64,000 nucleotides of DNA, from positions 124,001 through 188,000 of the forward strand of contig NZ_SRIO01000005.1 in NCBI RefSeq assembly GCF_004684205.1, read 5' to 3'. The DNA comes from Candidatus Macondimonas diazotrophica (GTDB lineage: Bacteria > Pseudomonadota > Gammaproteobacteria > UBA5335). How positions within the stretch are numbered: position 1 is the first letter of the stretch; every line of letters begins with the position of its first letter. The notes beneath the pieces are model-generated. The model saw only the letters and a list, made by a program, of their open reading frames with translations. It did no database searches and had not been told where the DNA came from. The translations under genes and the position numbers were made by a program. Below are positions 1-8,548 of this stretch, one piece after another.

Positions 1-528
1 GGTGGGGCCGGCACCCACGACGACGAAGGTGGTCAGCCGCGCCTGTTCGACCGGATCTTCACTGAGCTCGGCCGCCTCGAAGGCGCTGAAGATGCGCTGG
101 CGCATCTCCAGGGCATGTTCGATGGTCTTGAGACCCGGTGCATCCTCGCGCCAGGCGTCGTTGCCGAAATAGCTGTGCTTGACGCCGGTGGCTGCGATCA
201 GGATGTCATAGCCGATGCGGATTCCCCCGTTGAGGATCACCTGACGGGCAGCTGGATCGAGATCGATCGCCGCGGCCTGGACCACACGCACATTGGGTCG
301 GCGACGCAGCACATGGCGAATGGGCGTGGCGATGTCGCTGGGCGCCAGCTTGCCGGTGGCCACCTGATAGAGCAACGGCTGGAATAGATGGTAATTGCGC
401 TTGTCGATGACGGTAACGCGGAAAGACCGATCCTTGGACAAGGATTTGGCCGCATACAAGCCGCCGAAACCGGCACCGACGATCACGACATGCTGGGGAG
501 AGGGAGAGGAGGATTCGGTCGACGCCAT
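1..528 (-). CDS. ndh: Type II NADH dehydrogenase (NDH-2), N-terminal part, cut by window edge
   Basis: The 176 codons visible are the N-terminal part of a flavoprotein of the NAD(P)/FAD-dependent oxidoreductase family. The ATG at 528 is followed by a short polar leader and then the FAD-binding Rossmann motif VGAGFGG (about residues 17-23). The sequence RNYHLFQPLLYQVATG is diagnostic of NDH-2. Near the window edge comes VVVGAGP, the second dinucleotide-binding motif, for NADH. NDH-2 oxidises NADH and reduces quinone at the inner face of the membrane without pumping protons. The C-terminal membrane-anchoring part lies outside the window. The gene is divergent from the NRDE-family gene at 663. 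The family is secure, and the exact member (ndh or another quinone reductase) is inferred. Confidence 0.85.
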   Translation of the reverse strand, partial: MASTESSSPSPQHVVIVGAGFGGLYAAKSLSKDRSFRVTVIDKRNYHLFQPLLYQVATGKLAPSDIATPIRHVLRRRPNVRVVQAAAIDLDPAARQVILNGGIRIGYDILIAATGVKHSYFGNDAWREDAPGLKTIEHALEMRQRIFSAFEAAELSEDPVEQARLTTFVVVGAGPT

Positions 529-662
529 GGTTGCCTTGCCGGTCTATGAGGATTGCCCGAAAGCCTTTCATGATAACGCATGCCGCGGATCGGGCCATCG
601 CCCTTCTGCCCGCGATACACTGATACCATCTTCATCAGCCTTCGAGTGCGTTCGATCCGTTT

Positions 663-1457
663 ATGTGCCTCCTCTTTGTCGCCTGGCGCCCTCAGGCCCG
701 CCATTGCTTGATCGTCGCTGCCAACCGCGATGAGTTCCACCAACGCCCAGCCTTGCCCGCCGGACCTTGGCGCGATGCCACTGGGGTGATTGGCGGACGC
801 GATCTGCAAGGCGGCGGAAGCTGGCTGGGGATCTCCGCGCACGGACGGTTTTGCGCGCTGACCAATTTTCGCGAACCCAACCGTCGTCGACAGGCAGGCG
901 CTCCCTCCCGCGGCGCGCTGGTGAGCGAGGTACTGCGCTCACCTCAGAGTACGCATGCCGTGCTGACCGGGATGCTCGACCGGATCGAGGCCTATCCCGG
1001 CTTCAATCTGCTGACCGCAGATCACCAAGGGCTATGGCTGCTCAGTAATCGCACCACCCCATCCTTGCAGCCGTTGCCACCCGGACTGTACGGCATCAGC
1101 AACGGCACCCTTGAGGCCGAATGGCCCAAGGTGCGGCGTGGCAAGACGCGAATCGCGCACCTGCTGGACGAGGGTGAACCTTCGATCGACGCGCTGTTCG
1201 CGCTGCTTGCCGACGACCAGGTCGCGCCCGACAACGAACTGCCGCACACCGGCCTGGATTCGGCTTGGGAACGGATGCTGTCGCCCGCCTTCATCCGCCA
1301 TTCCCAGTACGGCACACGCTGTTCCACGGTCGTGCTCGCCGAGACGGCGGCACCGCTGCGGTTGATCGAACGGCGTTTCGACGCGGCCGGCCAGCCCAGT
1401 GGTGAATCCGATTGGACCTTTGATGTCGACGGCCAACCCGTGCAGGTGAACGCATGA
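663..1457 (+). CDS. NRDE family protein (TANGO2-like)
   Basis: A 264-residue protein beginning MCLL with the family-defining Asn-Arg-Asp-Glu motif at residues 21-24 (AANRDEF). The family is known as NRDE or TANGO2-like, and its members are Ntn-hydrolase-like proteins in which Cys2 can be exposed after Met removal. The length is typical for bacterial members. The biochemical role is not settled; eukaryotic TANGO2 has been linked to lipid and haem handling. The stop codon overlaps the start of the peptidase gene at 1454 (ATGA), so the two are probably translationally coupled. Confidence 0.85.
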   Translation: MCLLFVAWRPQARHCLIVAANRDEFHQRPALPAGPWRDATGVIGGRDLQGGGSWLGISAHGRFCALTNFREPNRRRQAGAPSRGALVSEVLRSPQSTHAVLTGMLDRIEAYPGFNLLTADHQGLWLLSNRTTPSLQPLPPGLYGISNGTLEAEWPKVRRGKTRIAHLLDEGEPSIDALFALLADDQVAPDNELPHTGLDSAWERMLSPAFIRHSQYGTRCSTVVLAETAAPLRLIERRFDAAGQPSGESDWTFDVDGQPVQVNA

Positions 1458-3301
1458 CCGAAACGCCTCGCGTCTGGATGCCCGAGGATGTCGCCCGGGC
1501 CGGTTGCACGCCGGATCAGGTCGGATGGCTCGGCGATCGCCTCTTCTGGAGCGAATCCCGCCCGCACCAGAGTGGCCGCACCACCGTGATGTCCGCGGCT
1601 ACAGGCGCCGCAGCGGCCGAATGCCTTCCGGCACCGTTCAGTGCCCGCAGCCGGCTCCTGGAATACGGCGGCGGCGCGTTCACCCTCGGCGGCGGTGCGC
1701 TCTGGTTTGTCAACGACCCCGGGCAGGATCTCTACCGGATCGACCCATCCGACGCCGGCCGCGCACAACGAGTCTGGCAGGCCGGAACGGATCGCTTCGG
1801 CGACCTGCAATGGGACGCCGCGCATCATCGACTGCTGGCCGTGCGTGAACAGGTCGATGGCCGGCTCAGCATCGTTGCGCTGGGCCGCCATGGCCTGGAG
1901 ACGCTGGCGAGCGGCGCGGACTTCTATGCCAATCCACGCGTGAGCGCCGATGGACACACCCTGATCTTCATCGCTTGGGACATGCCGCACATGCCTTGGG
2001 AAAGCGCGGCGCTCTACCGCGCCGACCTGGTGGACGGCATGCCGCGCCAGGTGCGACAGATTGCCGGCGGTCCGGACCGGAGCATCTGCCAGGCCGAGTT
2101 CGACACCCAGGGCGACGTCGTCCTGCTCGGTGAGGTGAACGGCTGGTGGAATCCGCTGCGCTGGCACGACGGCGCGCTGCACAACCTGTGGACCAGACCG
2201 ATTGAATGCGGATTCCCACGCTGGCAAGCCAACATGCGCCAGCTGGCGATTCTGGAGGATGGTCGGGTGGCCTGGATCGCCACCCAGCAGGGGCAACGCC
2301 AGTTGCTGCTGCTCGATCCTGCCACCGCGGCGGCCACGCCACTTGATCTGCCCTGGACCGAATACGCCAGTCTGAGCGGGATGGGCGACCGGCTTGCGTG
2401 CGTCGCAGCGGCCCCGGATCGTCGACCGGAAGTGATCCGAATCAGCCTCGATCCGGCGAGCGCCACCGCCTGTTCGAGCGCGCCGGCATTGCCGCCCGGA
2501 ATCCCGGTCTCCCGGCCACAATGGCTGGCCTTCCCGAGCGGCGAGGGCGAAGCCTTCGGACATTACTACCCGCCGCCCCCCGGCAGCCCGAGCGCCGGGA
2601 ACCGCCCGCCCTTGTTGGTGCGCGGCCACGGCGGGCCCACCAGTCGCGCCGTCACCGCGCTCGAGCCCCGGACCCAGTTCTGGACCAGCCGCGGCTACGC
2701 CGTCCTGGACGTGGACTATCGCGGCAGTACCGGCTACGGACAGGCCTACCGCAAAGCCCTTGATGGCCGATGGGGCGAGGCGGATGTTGCCGACTGCGTC
2801 GCGGGCGCCGACTTCCTCGTTTCGACGGGAAGGGTGGACGGCCGGCGCTGTGTGATCACCGGGAGCAGTGCCGGCGGTCTGACCGTTCTCGGCGCATTGG
2901 CGTTCCATGACCGCTTCGCCGCCGGCGGATGCTATTACGGCATCGGCGATCTGGCGGCGCTGGCGCACGACACGCACAAGTTCGAGGCACGGTATCTCGA
3001 CAGCCTGGTGGGACCCTGGCCCGATGCCGAGCCGGTTTATCGGGCGCGCTCACCGCAGTACCACGCCGGAAAGATCAAAGCGCCGGTAATTTTCTTCCAG
3101 GGCCTCGAGGATCGCGTGGTACCACCCGCCCAATGCCGCGCAATGGTCTGTGCCCTGCGCGATAACGGCGTTGAGGCCGTCTACCACGAGTTCGCCGGCG
3201 AGGGCCACGGTTTTCGCCGCGCCGAAACCGTCATCGCCTGTCTCACTGCGGAGGCCGCGTTCTATGCCCGTCTCCTGGCGAGCGACCGCACCGTCCGGTG
3301 A
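1454..3301 (+). CDS. S9 family peptidase (prolyl oligopeptidase / acylaminoacyl-peptidase type)
   Basis: A 615-residue serine peptidase with an N-terminal beta-propeller-like half (residues about 1-370) and a C-terminal alpha/beta-hydrolase domain. The catalytic triad can be read: Ser472 in GSSAG, Asp553 in LEDRVVP and His585 in GEGHGF. The oxyanion region GHGGPTS (about residue 393) and the VDYRGSTGYG segment are typical of the dipeptidyl-peptidase and acylaminoacyl-peptidase branches. No signal peptide is visible, so it is probably a cytoplasmic oligopeptidase. It overlaps the NRDE gene by 4 nt. Its stop lies 9 nt from the stop of the convergent gene at 3311. Confidence 0.9.
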   Translation: MTETPRVWMPEDVARAGCTPDQVGWLGDRLFWSESRPHQSGRTTVMSAATGAAAAECLPAPFSARSRLLEYGGGAFTLGGGALWFVNDPGQDLYRIDPSDAGRAQRVWQAGTDRFGDLQWDAAHHRLLAVREQVDGRLSIVALGRHGLETLASGADFYANPRVSADGHTLIFIAWDMPHMPWESAALYRADLVDGMPRQVRQIAGGPDRSICQAEFDTQGDVVLLGEVNGWWNPLRWHDGALHNLWTRPIECGFPRWQANMRQLAILEDGRVAWIATQQGQRQLLLLDPATAAATPLDLPWTEYASLSGMGDRLACVAAAPDRRPEVIRISLDPASATACSSAPALPPGIPVSRPQWLAFPSGEGEAFGHYYPPPPGSPSAGNRPPLLVRGHGGPTSRAVTALEPRTQFWTSRGYAVLDVDYRGSTGYGQAYRKALDGRWGEADVADCVAGADFLVSTGRVDGRRCVITGSSAGGLTVLGALAFHDRFAAGGCYYGIGDLAALAHDTHKFEARYLDSLVGPWPDAEPVYRARSPQYHAGKIKAPVIFFQGLEDRVVPPAQCRAMVCALRDNGVEAVYHEFAGEGHGFRRAETVIACLTAEAAFYARLLASDRTVR

Positions 3302-3310
3302 AATGCCCGA

Positions 3311-4258
3311 TCAGATCCCTTCAAAAGGCAGATCAATGCTTTTCAGATTGATGCGCCGGGGCAGATAACCAAACTCGGGGCGGTCGAGCCCGATGCTGAA
3401 CAGCCGCTCGAAAGGCCGACGGTAGCCGTCATAGATCTCCGGACCGTGAACACTCAAAAAACGGGCCTGCGCCGGAGAGGCATCGGGCTCGAAGATGCTT
3501 CCGTCAGGCGCCTTGTCGGTAAAGAGGGCGAGCACCGCCCGCGCACCCGGTTGCGACGCCGGTCCCCGCAATGCCAACGGCGCCGCGACCGGATCGAGCC
3601 GATTGATGTAATGGATGTAGCGCGGTCCATTCGGGAAATTGTGATTGGCCGAACCGGTCGTTTCGATGCGCACCAGATCGAGTTGCTCCAGTCCCTTGCC
3701 CGGACGGAAGCGCCGCTGGCTCAGCAGCGCATGCATCCGTCGCACGGCTTCTCCGACGACAAAGGTTCCGGCGCTTCCGGCGCGGATATGAATCGGTTCG
3801 CCGCGATCGATCGCCTGCTGGATCAGCTGCTGCAGCGTATCCACAGCGGCGCCTTGCGACGTTCCGGGCAACAGCCCTTCGGCCAGCTCACGGGTATCGC
3901 CGGAATAATAGAAAAGGCCAATCGTCGAGATGTTGCTTCGCTTTGCCAAGGATTCAAGGACATTGGCAATGCGCCCGGGATTACCATTGGCGCCATTTAC
4001 ATAGAACAGGCGCTTGTCGTTGAATGGATTGAGTGTGCCTCGGAACACCGGAACATCGTCCGCACGGGTCAATGCTGGATCATAGAAACACCGGTCACCG
4101 CCGATGAAAAATCCATCCTTGGCAGCCAGATCGAGCACGCCATCCAGCGGAGTGCCCGCCAAACCTTGGCAGGCGCCCGCCACGCCAGCCCACAACAACG
4201 TCGTCGCCAGCACGGCGTGACGGACTGCCGATGTCCACATTTTTAGATACCGTCCCAT
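3311..4258 (-). CDS. Exported protein of unknown function, putative divergent serine hydrolase (paralog 1)
   Basis: I chose the ATG at 4258 (315 aa) because the reading frame upstream has no ribosome binding site and the signal peptide (about residues 9-29, ending GVAGA|C) starts just after it. The mature protein opens with Cys and contains GGDRCFYDP, so Cys30 and the later Cys may form a disulfide. The segment IHIRAGSAGT (Ser162) resembles a nucleophile elbow, although Ala replaces the first Gly of GxSxG. It is followed by GPRYIHYxxxLDPV and, near the C-terminus, SVHGPEIYDGYRRPF, giving plausible Asp and His partners. It is clearly paralogous to the next gene (4439-5563). The function is unknown; an exported lipase or esterase is an inference. 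Confidence 0.65.
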   Translation of the reverse strand: MGRYLKMWTSAVRHAVLATTLLWAGVAGACQGLAGTPLDGVLDLAAKDGFFIGGDRCFYDPALTRADDVPVFRGTLNPFNDKRLFYVNGANGNPGRIANVLESLAKRSNISTIGLFYYSGDTRELAEGLLPGTSQGAAVDTLQQLIQQAIDRGEPIHIRAGSAGTFVVGEAVRRMHALLSQRRFRPGKGLEQLDLVRIETTGSANHNFPNGPRYIHYINRLDPVAAPLALRGPASQPGARAVLALFTDKAPDGSIFEPDASPAQARFLSVHGPEIYDGYRRPFERLFSIGLDRPEFGYLPRRINLKSIDLPFEGI

Positions 4259-4438
4259 TGATTTCCCGCCCGATGACGCGATTGCTGTCCCTAAAGCCGA
4301 GCGCTTTTTAGTCGCCATTGAGCGACAGGTCAAAGACTTTCCGACGAACGGCTATGGGCCACCGGCCGGCGCATCCCGCGGGCCGGTACACGGACCCCGG
4401 CAAGGAGGAATCCAATCAAGGGCGGCGGAACAGGTTGG

Positions 4439-5563
4439 TTACAGCCCTTCCATCACGGGCGGGGGCGTTTGCAGGTCAATGTGACGGACCCGACGCGATT
4501 CGGTCAGCCCAGTGGCATACAACACATCGAAAGGCCGGCGATAGGGATCGTAGGTCTGGGCGCCATGCACCGCCAGAAAGGCGTTGGACAGGAAGGCCAG
4601 GGCCCCTTTCAGCGCGTCAGGCACCGCCCCCACCCTGCCGCGCACGGGAGTCAACGCGGCGAGACCCATCCCGGCGATGAAATTCTGAGTTTGGAAGGGC
4701 TCGTCCACACCCAGGCCTTGGGCATTCAGGACGCTCAGAAGCGCCGCATCGTCGGCCATAGCGGACGATCCCACCTCCAGTGTCCGTACGGATTGCGCCA
4801 ACGACACCACCGCCTGACCGCGCGTCACCCAGGATTGATCGGGACCGAAACGCGCGATGAGCGCTCGTGCGCCAGGATGAGCCACGGGCCCGGCAACACC
4901 GACCTTGGGGACCGGATCCGGCTTGGCATCGTAGTGGATGTAGCGCGGACCGTCGGGAAAATCCCGTGCCACTGAACCATGGGTTTCCACCCGCAACAAG
5001 TCGAGCGGCGCCGCCCAATCGCCCCGCAATCGCGCTTCCCTGGCGAGACGGTTGCGCGTCCCATGAATGGCTTCGCTGATCACCACCGTACCGGCGCTGC
5101 CACCCCGGATATGCACCGGCTCCTGGCGCGTCAAATGATCCGCGATCACCTGTTCCAGCGTCGCGACCGCCGGGCCGGACGAGACGGCGGGGAAGGCATC
5201 GATCGCCACACCGGCACCGTTGCCGGCATAGAAAATCCCGAGGATCGCGATCTGGCTGATCTCCGCCAGAACGGCCACGTTGACGGCCGTGATCACCGGC
5301 GATCCGTTGGCGCCGTTGACGTAATACAGCGTCGGCGCGTCCGGCGCCGTGCGGGAACCGCGAAAGCGCGGCACTCGCTCCGCGCTGACCGATATAGGGT
5401 CGTAGAGACAGATATCGCCCCCCAGATAAAAGCCGTCCAGTATTTGCGCGTCCACGGCCGGGCCCGGCGCGATGCCTTCCGGAAGGTCACAGGCCCCCAC
5501 CCAGGCCGGCATGCAGGAAAGGCTGGCAACCGCCACCCACCATCGGAATGTTCTCAACGACAT
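4439..5563 (-). CDS. Exported protein of unknown function, putative divergent serine hydrolase (paralog 2)
   Basis: A 374-residue protein with a signal peptide ending at AWVGAC (Cys25). This could be a signal peptidase II site or simply the mature Cys. It shares with its downstream neighbour the blocks GGDICLYDP, LYYVNGANG, HIRGGSAGT, FPDGPRYIHY, DPV and VHGxxxYDxYRRPF. Here the elbow matches GxSxG with Ser156, and Asp216 (KPDPV) and His333 (AVHGA) complete a plausible triad. Relative to its paralog it carries an insertion of roughly 55 residues before the last block. It lies upstream in the same direction as paralog 1, separated by about 180 nt, so tandem duplication is likely. I do not recognise the family. 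Confidence 0.65.
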   Translation of the reverse strand: MSLRTFRWWVAVASLSCMPAWVGACDLPEGIAPGPAVDAQILDGFYLGGDICLYDPISVSAERVPRFRGSRTAPDAPTLYYVNGANGSPVITAVNVAVLAEISQIAILGIFYAGNGAGVAIDAFPAVSSGPAVATLEQVIADHLTRQEPVHIRGGSAGTVVISEAIHGTRNRLAREARLRGDWAAPLDLLRVETHGSVARDFPDGPRYIHYDAKPDPVPKVGVAGPVAHPGARALIARFGPDQSWVTRGQAVVSLAQSVRTLEVGSSAMADDAALLSVLNAQGLGVDEPFQTQNFIAGMGLAALTPVRGRVGAVPDALKGALAFLSNAFLAVHGAQTYDPYRRPFDVLYATGLTESRRVRHIDLQTPPPVMEGL

Positions 5564-5707
5564 GGCTTCTATTCCCCTTGTATGTTGTTTGTTGTATGCG
5601 CCAGCGACCGCTGGCCAGCTGAGTCTAGGCTGCCTTCAACCAACCGCAAGCCCGCAGCAAAAGCAGTCGAAGCGGTGAAATTCTAGGCCAGACGGACGGA
5701 TCAGAAG

Positions 5708-5722
5708 TGAAACAATGTTGCA
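5708..5722. promoter_or_regulatory. Imperfect palindrome, candidate metal-regulator operator
   Basis: The sequence TGAAACA-a-TGTTGCA has arms that match at 6 of 7 positions. It lies at the very start of the metal-uptake gene group and overlaps the first possible ATG of the small protein (5715). That position suits a repressor site and suggests that the small protein really starts further downstream. It does not match the enterobacterial Zur box closely, so calling it a Zur site is an inference. Confidence 0.35.
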
Positions 5723-6158
5723 TCTATGGCGCCGCATGGCTAAGCTGCTGGCGCCGCATCGGCACAGATCCGTCCGTCTAGAGAGTCCAGCCCCCGTGAT
5801 TGTCCATTCCGCTGCCGACCTGTTCCCGAGCCAGCTGTCGCGATCGATCCGTGGCTGGGCTTGGCTGGGTCTCGTCCTGGCTCTGCTGCTCCCGCTGGCG
5901 CAGCAGGGCGCGCTTCGGCACGCGCTGGAACATGTCGTGCGCCATGAGCATCACGAGCCGGCCGGCCTGCCCGATGCCGGTGCCTGCAAGGCCTGCACCG
6001 CCTATGGCACCCTCGGCGGCGGACTGCTTGCGCTCACCCCGCTCAAGCTGGCGAGGATCCCAAGTCTCCGCATTCCTCCACCGGAGCCGTCCGGCAAGAT
6101 CCCGACGCCATCCGTCACCACCCGCGCGCGCTCCCCGCCCAGTCTCGTGAACCTCTGA
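5715..6158 (+). CDS. Small His/Cys-containing membrane or exported protein, probably metal-responsive
   Basis: The frame allows 147 residues, but the ATG at 5715 lies inside a palindrome. ATG 5736 or GTG 5796 (preceded by GAGAG) may be the real start. One hydrophobic segment (WAWLGLVLALLLPLAQQ) is followed by a metal-ligand-rich stretch, RHALEHVVRHEHHEPAG, then CKACTAYG and a proline-rich tail. Small proteins with this layout, a hydrophobic helix followed by His clusters and CxxC, often sit at the head of zinc or copper uptake operons. The next genes are an outer-membrane barrel and a ZnuA/ZnuB pair in the same direction. I do not know a function for it. Confidence 0.6.
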   Translation: MLHLWRRMAKLLAPHRHRSVRLESPAPVIVHSAADLFPSQLSRSIRGWAWLGLVLALLLPLAQQGALRHALEHVVRHEHHEPAGLPDAGACKACTAYGTLGGGLLALTPLKLARIPSLRIPPPEPSGKIPTPSVTTRARSPPSLVNL

Positions 6159-6234
6159 GTACCAGCGCGGCGGCCATCAACAGCTGCCGTCTCACGAACC
6201 GTTCCCGACTGGGGACGTTCACGGGAGTATTTCC

Positions 6235-7638
6235 ATGTCCAAGCGTGACGTATACCTTGCGGCGGCACTGTGCGCCTTCGCCGCACCGGCGCTGGCTGCG
6301 CCGCAAGCCGAACTCGATGCACTGCGTGCCGAATTCGATGAGAAATTCAAAGCCTTGCAGGCCGATTACGAAGCGCAGCTGAAGACGCTCGAAGAACGCG
6401 TCCAGGCGGCCGAGGCACAAGCCGACCAAGCCCAGGTGACGGCACAGACGACTGCCGCCAAGGTCGAGCCGACTGCGCCGATGACGCCCTCACCGGCGCC
6501 GCTAACAAGCGCCTTCAACCCCGATATCTCGCTGATCCTGCAGGGCGCCTATATCGATCGCGCCGGCGGCGAGCGGCCGATTTCGGGCTTCCTGCCGGCA
6601 GGCGAACACGCGCATACCGAGCGCGGTTTCACCCTGGACCACACCGAGCTGGTCATGAGTGCCAATATCGACCCCTACCTTCGGGGTTATCTGAATCTGG
6701 CCTTCGTCGACGAGGAAACGGAGATCGAGGAAGCGTGGTTCCAGAGCCTGCAGCTGGGTCACGGCCTCACCGTCAAGGGTGGGCGTTTCCTGTCCGGCAT
6801 CGGCTACCAGAACGAAAAACATCCGCACGCCTGGGACTTCGCGGACAATAATCTGGTTTACGAGGCGCTGTTCGGCGAGCACCTGATTCAGGACGGCCTG
6901 CAGATGCGCTGGCTGGCACCGACCGAACTGTTCCTGGAGCTGGGCGCGGAAGTCGCCAAGGGACAGTTCTTTCCCGGCTCGGATGCCGGTGCAGACAAGA
7001 ACGGTGCCAGCAGCTGGGCCGCGTTCGCCCATCTTGGCGGCGATGTTGGGGTATCGCACAGCTGGCGCGCTGGCCTGTCCTACCTGAGTGCAGAGCCGAG
7101 CGAGCGCGAAGGCTGGGTCGATGATCTGAACGATGTCGAGGCACTGACGCTGTTCTCGGGTGATTCCGAAACCTGGCTGGCCGATATGGTCTGGAAATGG
7201 GCACCGAACGGCAACCCACGTGAGCGGAACTTCACGTTCGCCGCCGAGTATTTCCAGCGCAAGGAAAATGGCGATCTCAATTGTCCTGACAACAGCGCCG
7301 ACGGCGGTGCCTGCCTGGACCTGACCGACGGCTATGACAGCGACCAGTCCGGCTGGTACGCCCAGGCGATCTACCAGTTCATGCCCCGCTGGCGCGTCGG
7401 TACACGCTACGGCCGGCTCACCAGCGGCACCACCGAGCTCGGGATGAACGCCGCCAGCCTGGAATTCGCCGATCTGAATCCCGAACGCTGGAGCCTGATG
7501 GCCGACTACTCCCCTTCGGAGTTTTCGCGTTTTCGCCTGCAGTACAACCGCGACGAGATGCAGGTGGGTGAGCCGGATGATCAGTTCATCCTGCAATACA
7601 TCATGAGCCTCGGCCCGCACGGCGCCCACCAGTTCTGA
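6235..7638 (+). CDS. Outer-membrane beta-barrel protein with N-terminal coiled coil, likely zinc-uptake linked
   Basis: A 467-residue exported protein with a signal peptide ending ALA|AP (about residue 22). Residues about 25-75 form an Ala/Glu/Gln-rich coiled coil, as in trimeric or periplasm-spanning porins, followed by a Thr/Pro linker. The remainder alternates polar and aromatic residues like a beta-barrel and ends in Phe (HQF), the usual outer-membrane assembly signal. It is not a TonB-dependent receptor, as no plug domain or TonB box is visible. The gene begins 76 nt after the His-rich protein and ends just before the ZnuA-like gene. Its role as an outer-membrane zinc channel is inferred from this position. 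Confidence 0.75.
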   Translation: MSKRDVYLAAALCAFAAPALAAPQAELDALRAEFDEKFKALQADYEAQLKTLEERVQAAEAQADQAQVTAQTTAAKVEPTAPMTPSPAPLTSAFNPDISLILQGAYIDRAGGERPISGFLPAGEHAHTERGFTLDHTELVMSANIDPYLRGYLNLAFVDEETEIEEAWFQSLQLGHGLTVKGGRFLSGIGYQNEKHPHAWDFADNNLVYEALFGEHLIQDGLQMRWLAPTELFLELGAEVAKGQFFPGSDAGADKNGASSWAAFAHLGGDVGVSHSWRAGLSYLSAEPSEREGWVDDLNDVEALTLFSGDSETWLADMVWKWAPNGNPRERNFTFAAEYFQRKENGDLNCPDNSADGGACLDLTDGYDSDQSGWYAQAIYQFMPRWRVGTRYGRLTSGTTELGMNAASLEFADLNPERWSLMADYSPSEFSRFRLQYNRDEMQVGEPDDQFILQYIMSLGPHGAHQF

Positions 7639-7648
7639 GGTGTTTGCG

Positions 7649-8548
7649 ATGAAACTCCGTTTTAGCATTCTCTTCCTTGCACTATTGGCAATGCCTTCTG
7701 CTCAGGCGGCGCTGCGCGTGCTGGCCTGCGAGCCCGAGTGGGCGGCGCTGACGCGTGAACTGGCCGGCGATCTGGCCGAGGTCGACTCGGCCACCACCGC
7801 CCTTCAGGACCCACACCGCATCGAGGCACGGCCCTCGTTGCTGGCCAAGGCACGGCGCGCGGATCTGGTAGTCTGCACTGGCGCCGAGCTGGAAATCGGC
7901 TGGTTGCCGCTGATGCAGCGCCAAACCGGAAACGGGGCGATTCAGCCCGGCCAGCCGGGCTACTTCGAGGCAAGTGCGCAGGTGCCGCTGCTGGAGCGGC
8001 CGACCCGACTCGACCGCGCCCAGGGGGACATTCACGCTGCCGGCAATCCGCACGTGCATCTGGACCCCCATCGCATCGCGACGATCGCCCAAGCGCTCGC
8101 CCAACGCCTAGCACAGCTCGACCCCGCCAACGCGGCACGCTATGCCCAGCACAACACGGATTTCCAGATACGCTGGCAGGCAGCAATCACCCGCTGGGAG
8201 ACACAGGGCGCAAGCCTCCGAGGCGTACCAGTAATGGTGCACCACAAAAATTTCAGCTATCTGGCCGATTGGCTAGGGCTGGCCGTGGTGGGTGATCTCG
8301 AACCCAAACCTGGCATGGAACCCTCCGCCACCCATCTCGCCAAGCTGCTCGACTCGCTGGCGATCCGTCCCGCGCGGACCATTCTGCGCGCCGCCTATCA
8401 GCCCACGAAGCCGTCCGAATGGCTCTCGCAGAAAGCCGGCATTCCAGCCGTAGAGCTGCCCTTCACCGTCGGCGGGGCACCGGGCACGGATGACCTGTTC
8501 GGGCTGTTCGACGTGACCCTAACGCGCCTGCTGAATGCCATGCCATGA
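7649..8548 (+). CDS. znuA: ZnuA-like metal ABC transporter substrate-binding protein
   Basis: About 300 residues of the cluster A-I metal-binding protein family. I start it at ATG 7649 (AAACTCC follows), preceded by GAGGTGTTTGCG. The signal peptide ends SAQA|AL. In this numbering the metal ligands expected for ZnuA are visible: His56 (DPHRIEARP), His135/137 (NPHVHLDP) and His198/199 (MVHHKNF), plus an acidic residue in DLEPKPG. The His-rich flexible loop of enterobacterial ZnuA is absent. It should deliver zinc (or manganese) in the periplasm to the permease encoded immediately downstream, whose start overlaps its stop. Confidence 0.85.
   Translation: MKLRFSILFLALLAMPSAQAALRVLACEPEWAALTRELAGDLAEVDSATTALQDPHRIEARPSLLAKARRADLVVCTGAELEIGWLPLMQRQTGNGAIQPGQPGYFEASAQVPLLERPTRLDRAQGDIHAAGNPHVHLDPHRIATIAQALAQRLAQLDPANAARYAQHNTDFQIRWQAAITRWETQGASLRGVPVMVHHKNFSYLADWLGLAVVGDLEPKPGMEPSATHLAKLLDSLAIRPARTILRAAYQPTKPSEWLSQKAGIPAVELPFTVGGAPGTDDLFGLFDVTLTRLLNAMP

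Noticed and set aside
1022-2977. Open frame of 651 codons on the minus strand
   Set aside because: It is antisense to the S9 peptidase and NRDE genes, which have full motifs. The translation is a Gly/Arg/His-rich string without domains, typical of high-GC shadow frames.
6502-7668. Open frame of 388 codons on the minus strand
   Set aside because: Antisense to the outer-membrane barrel gene, whose signal peptide and C-terminal Phe are clear.
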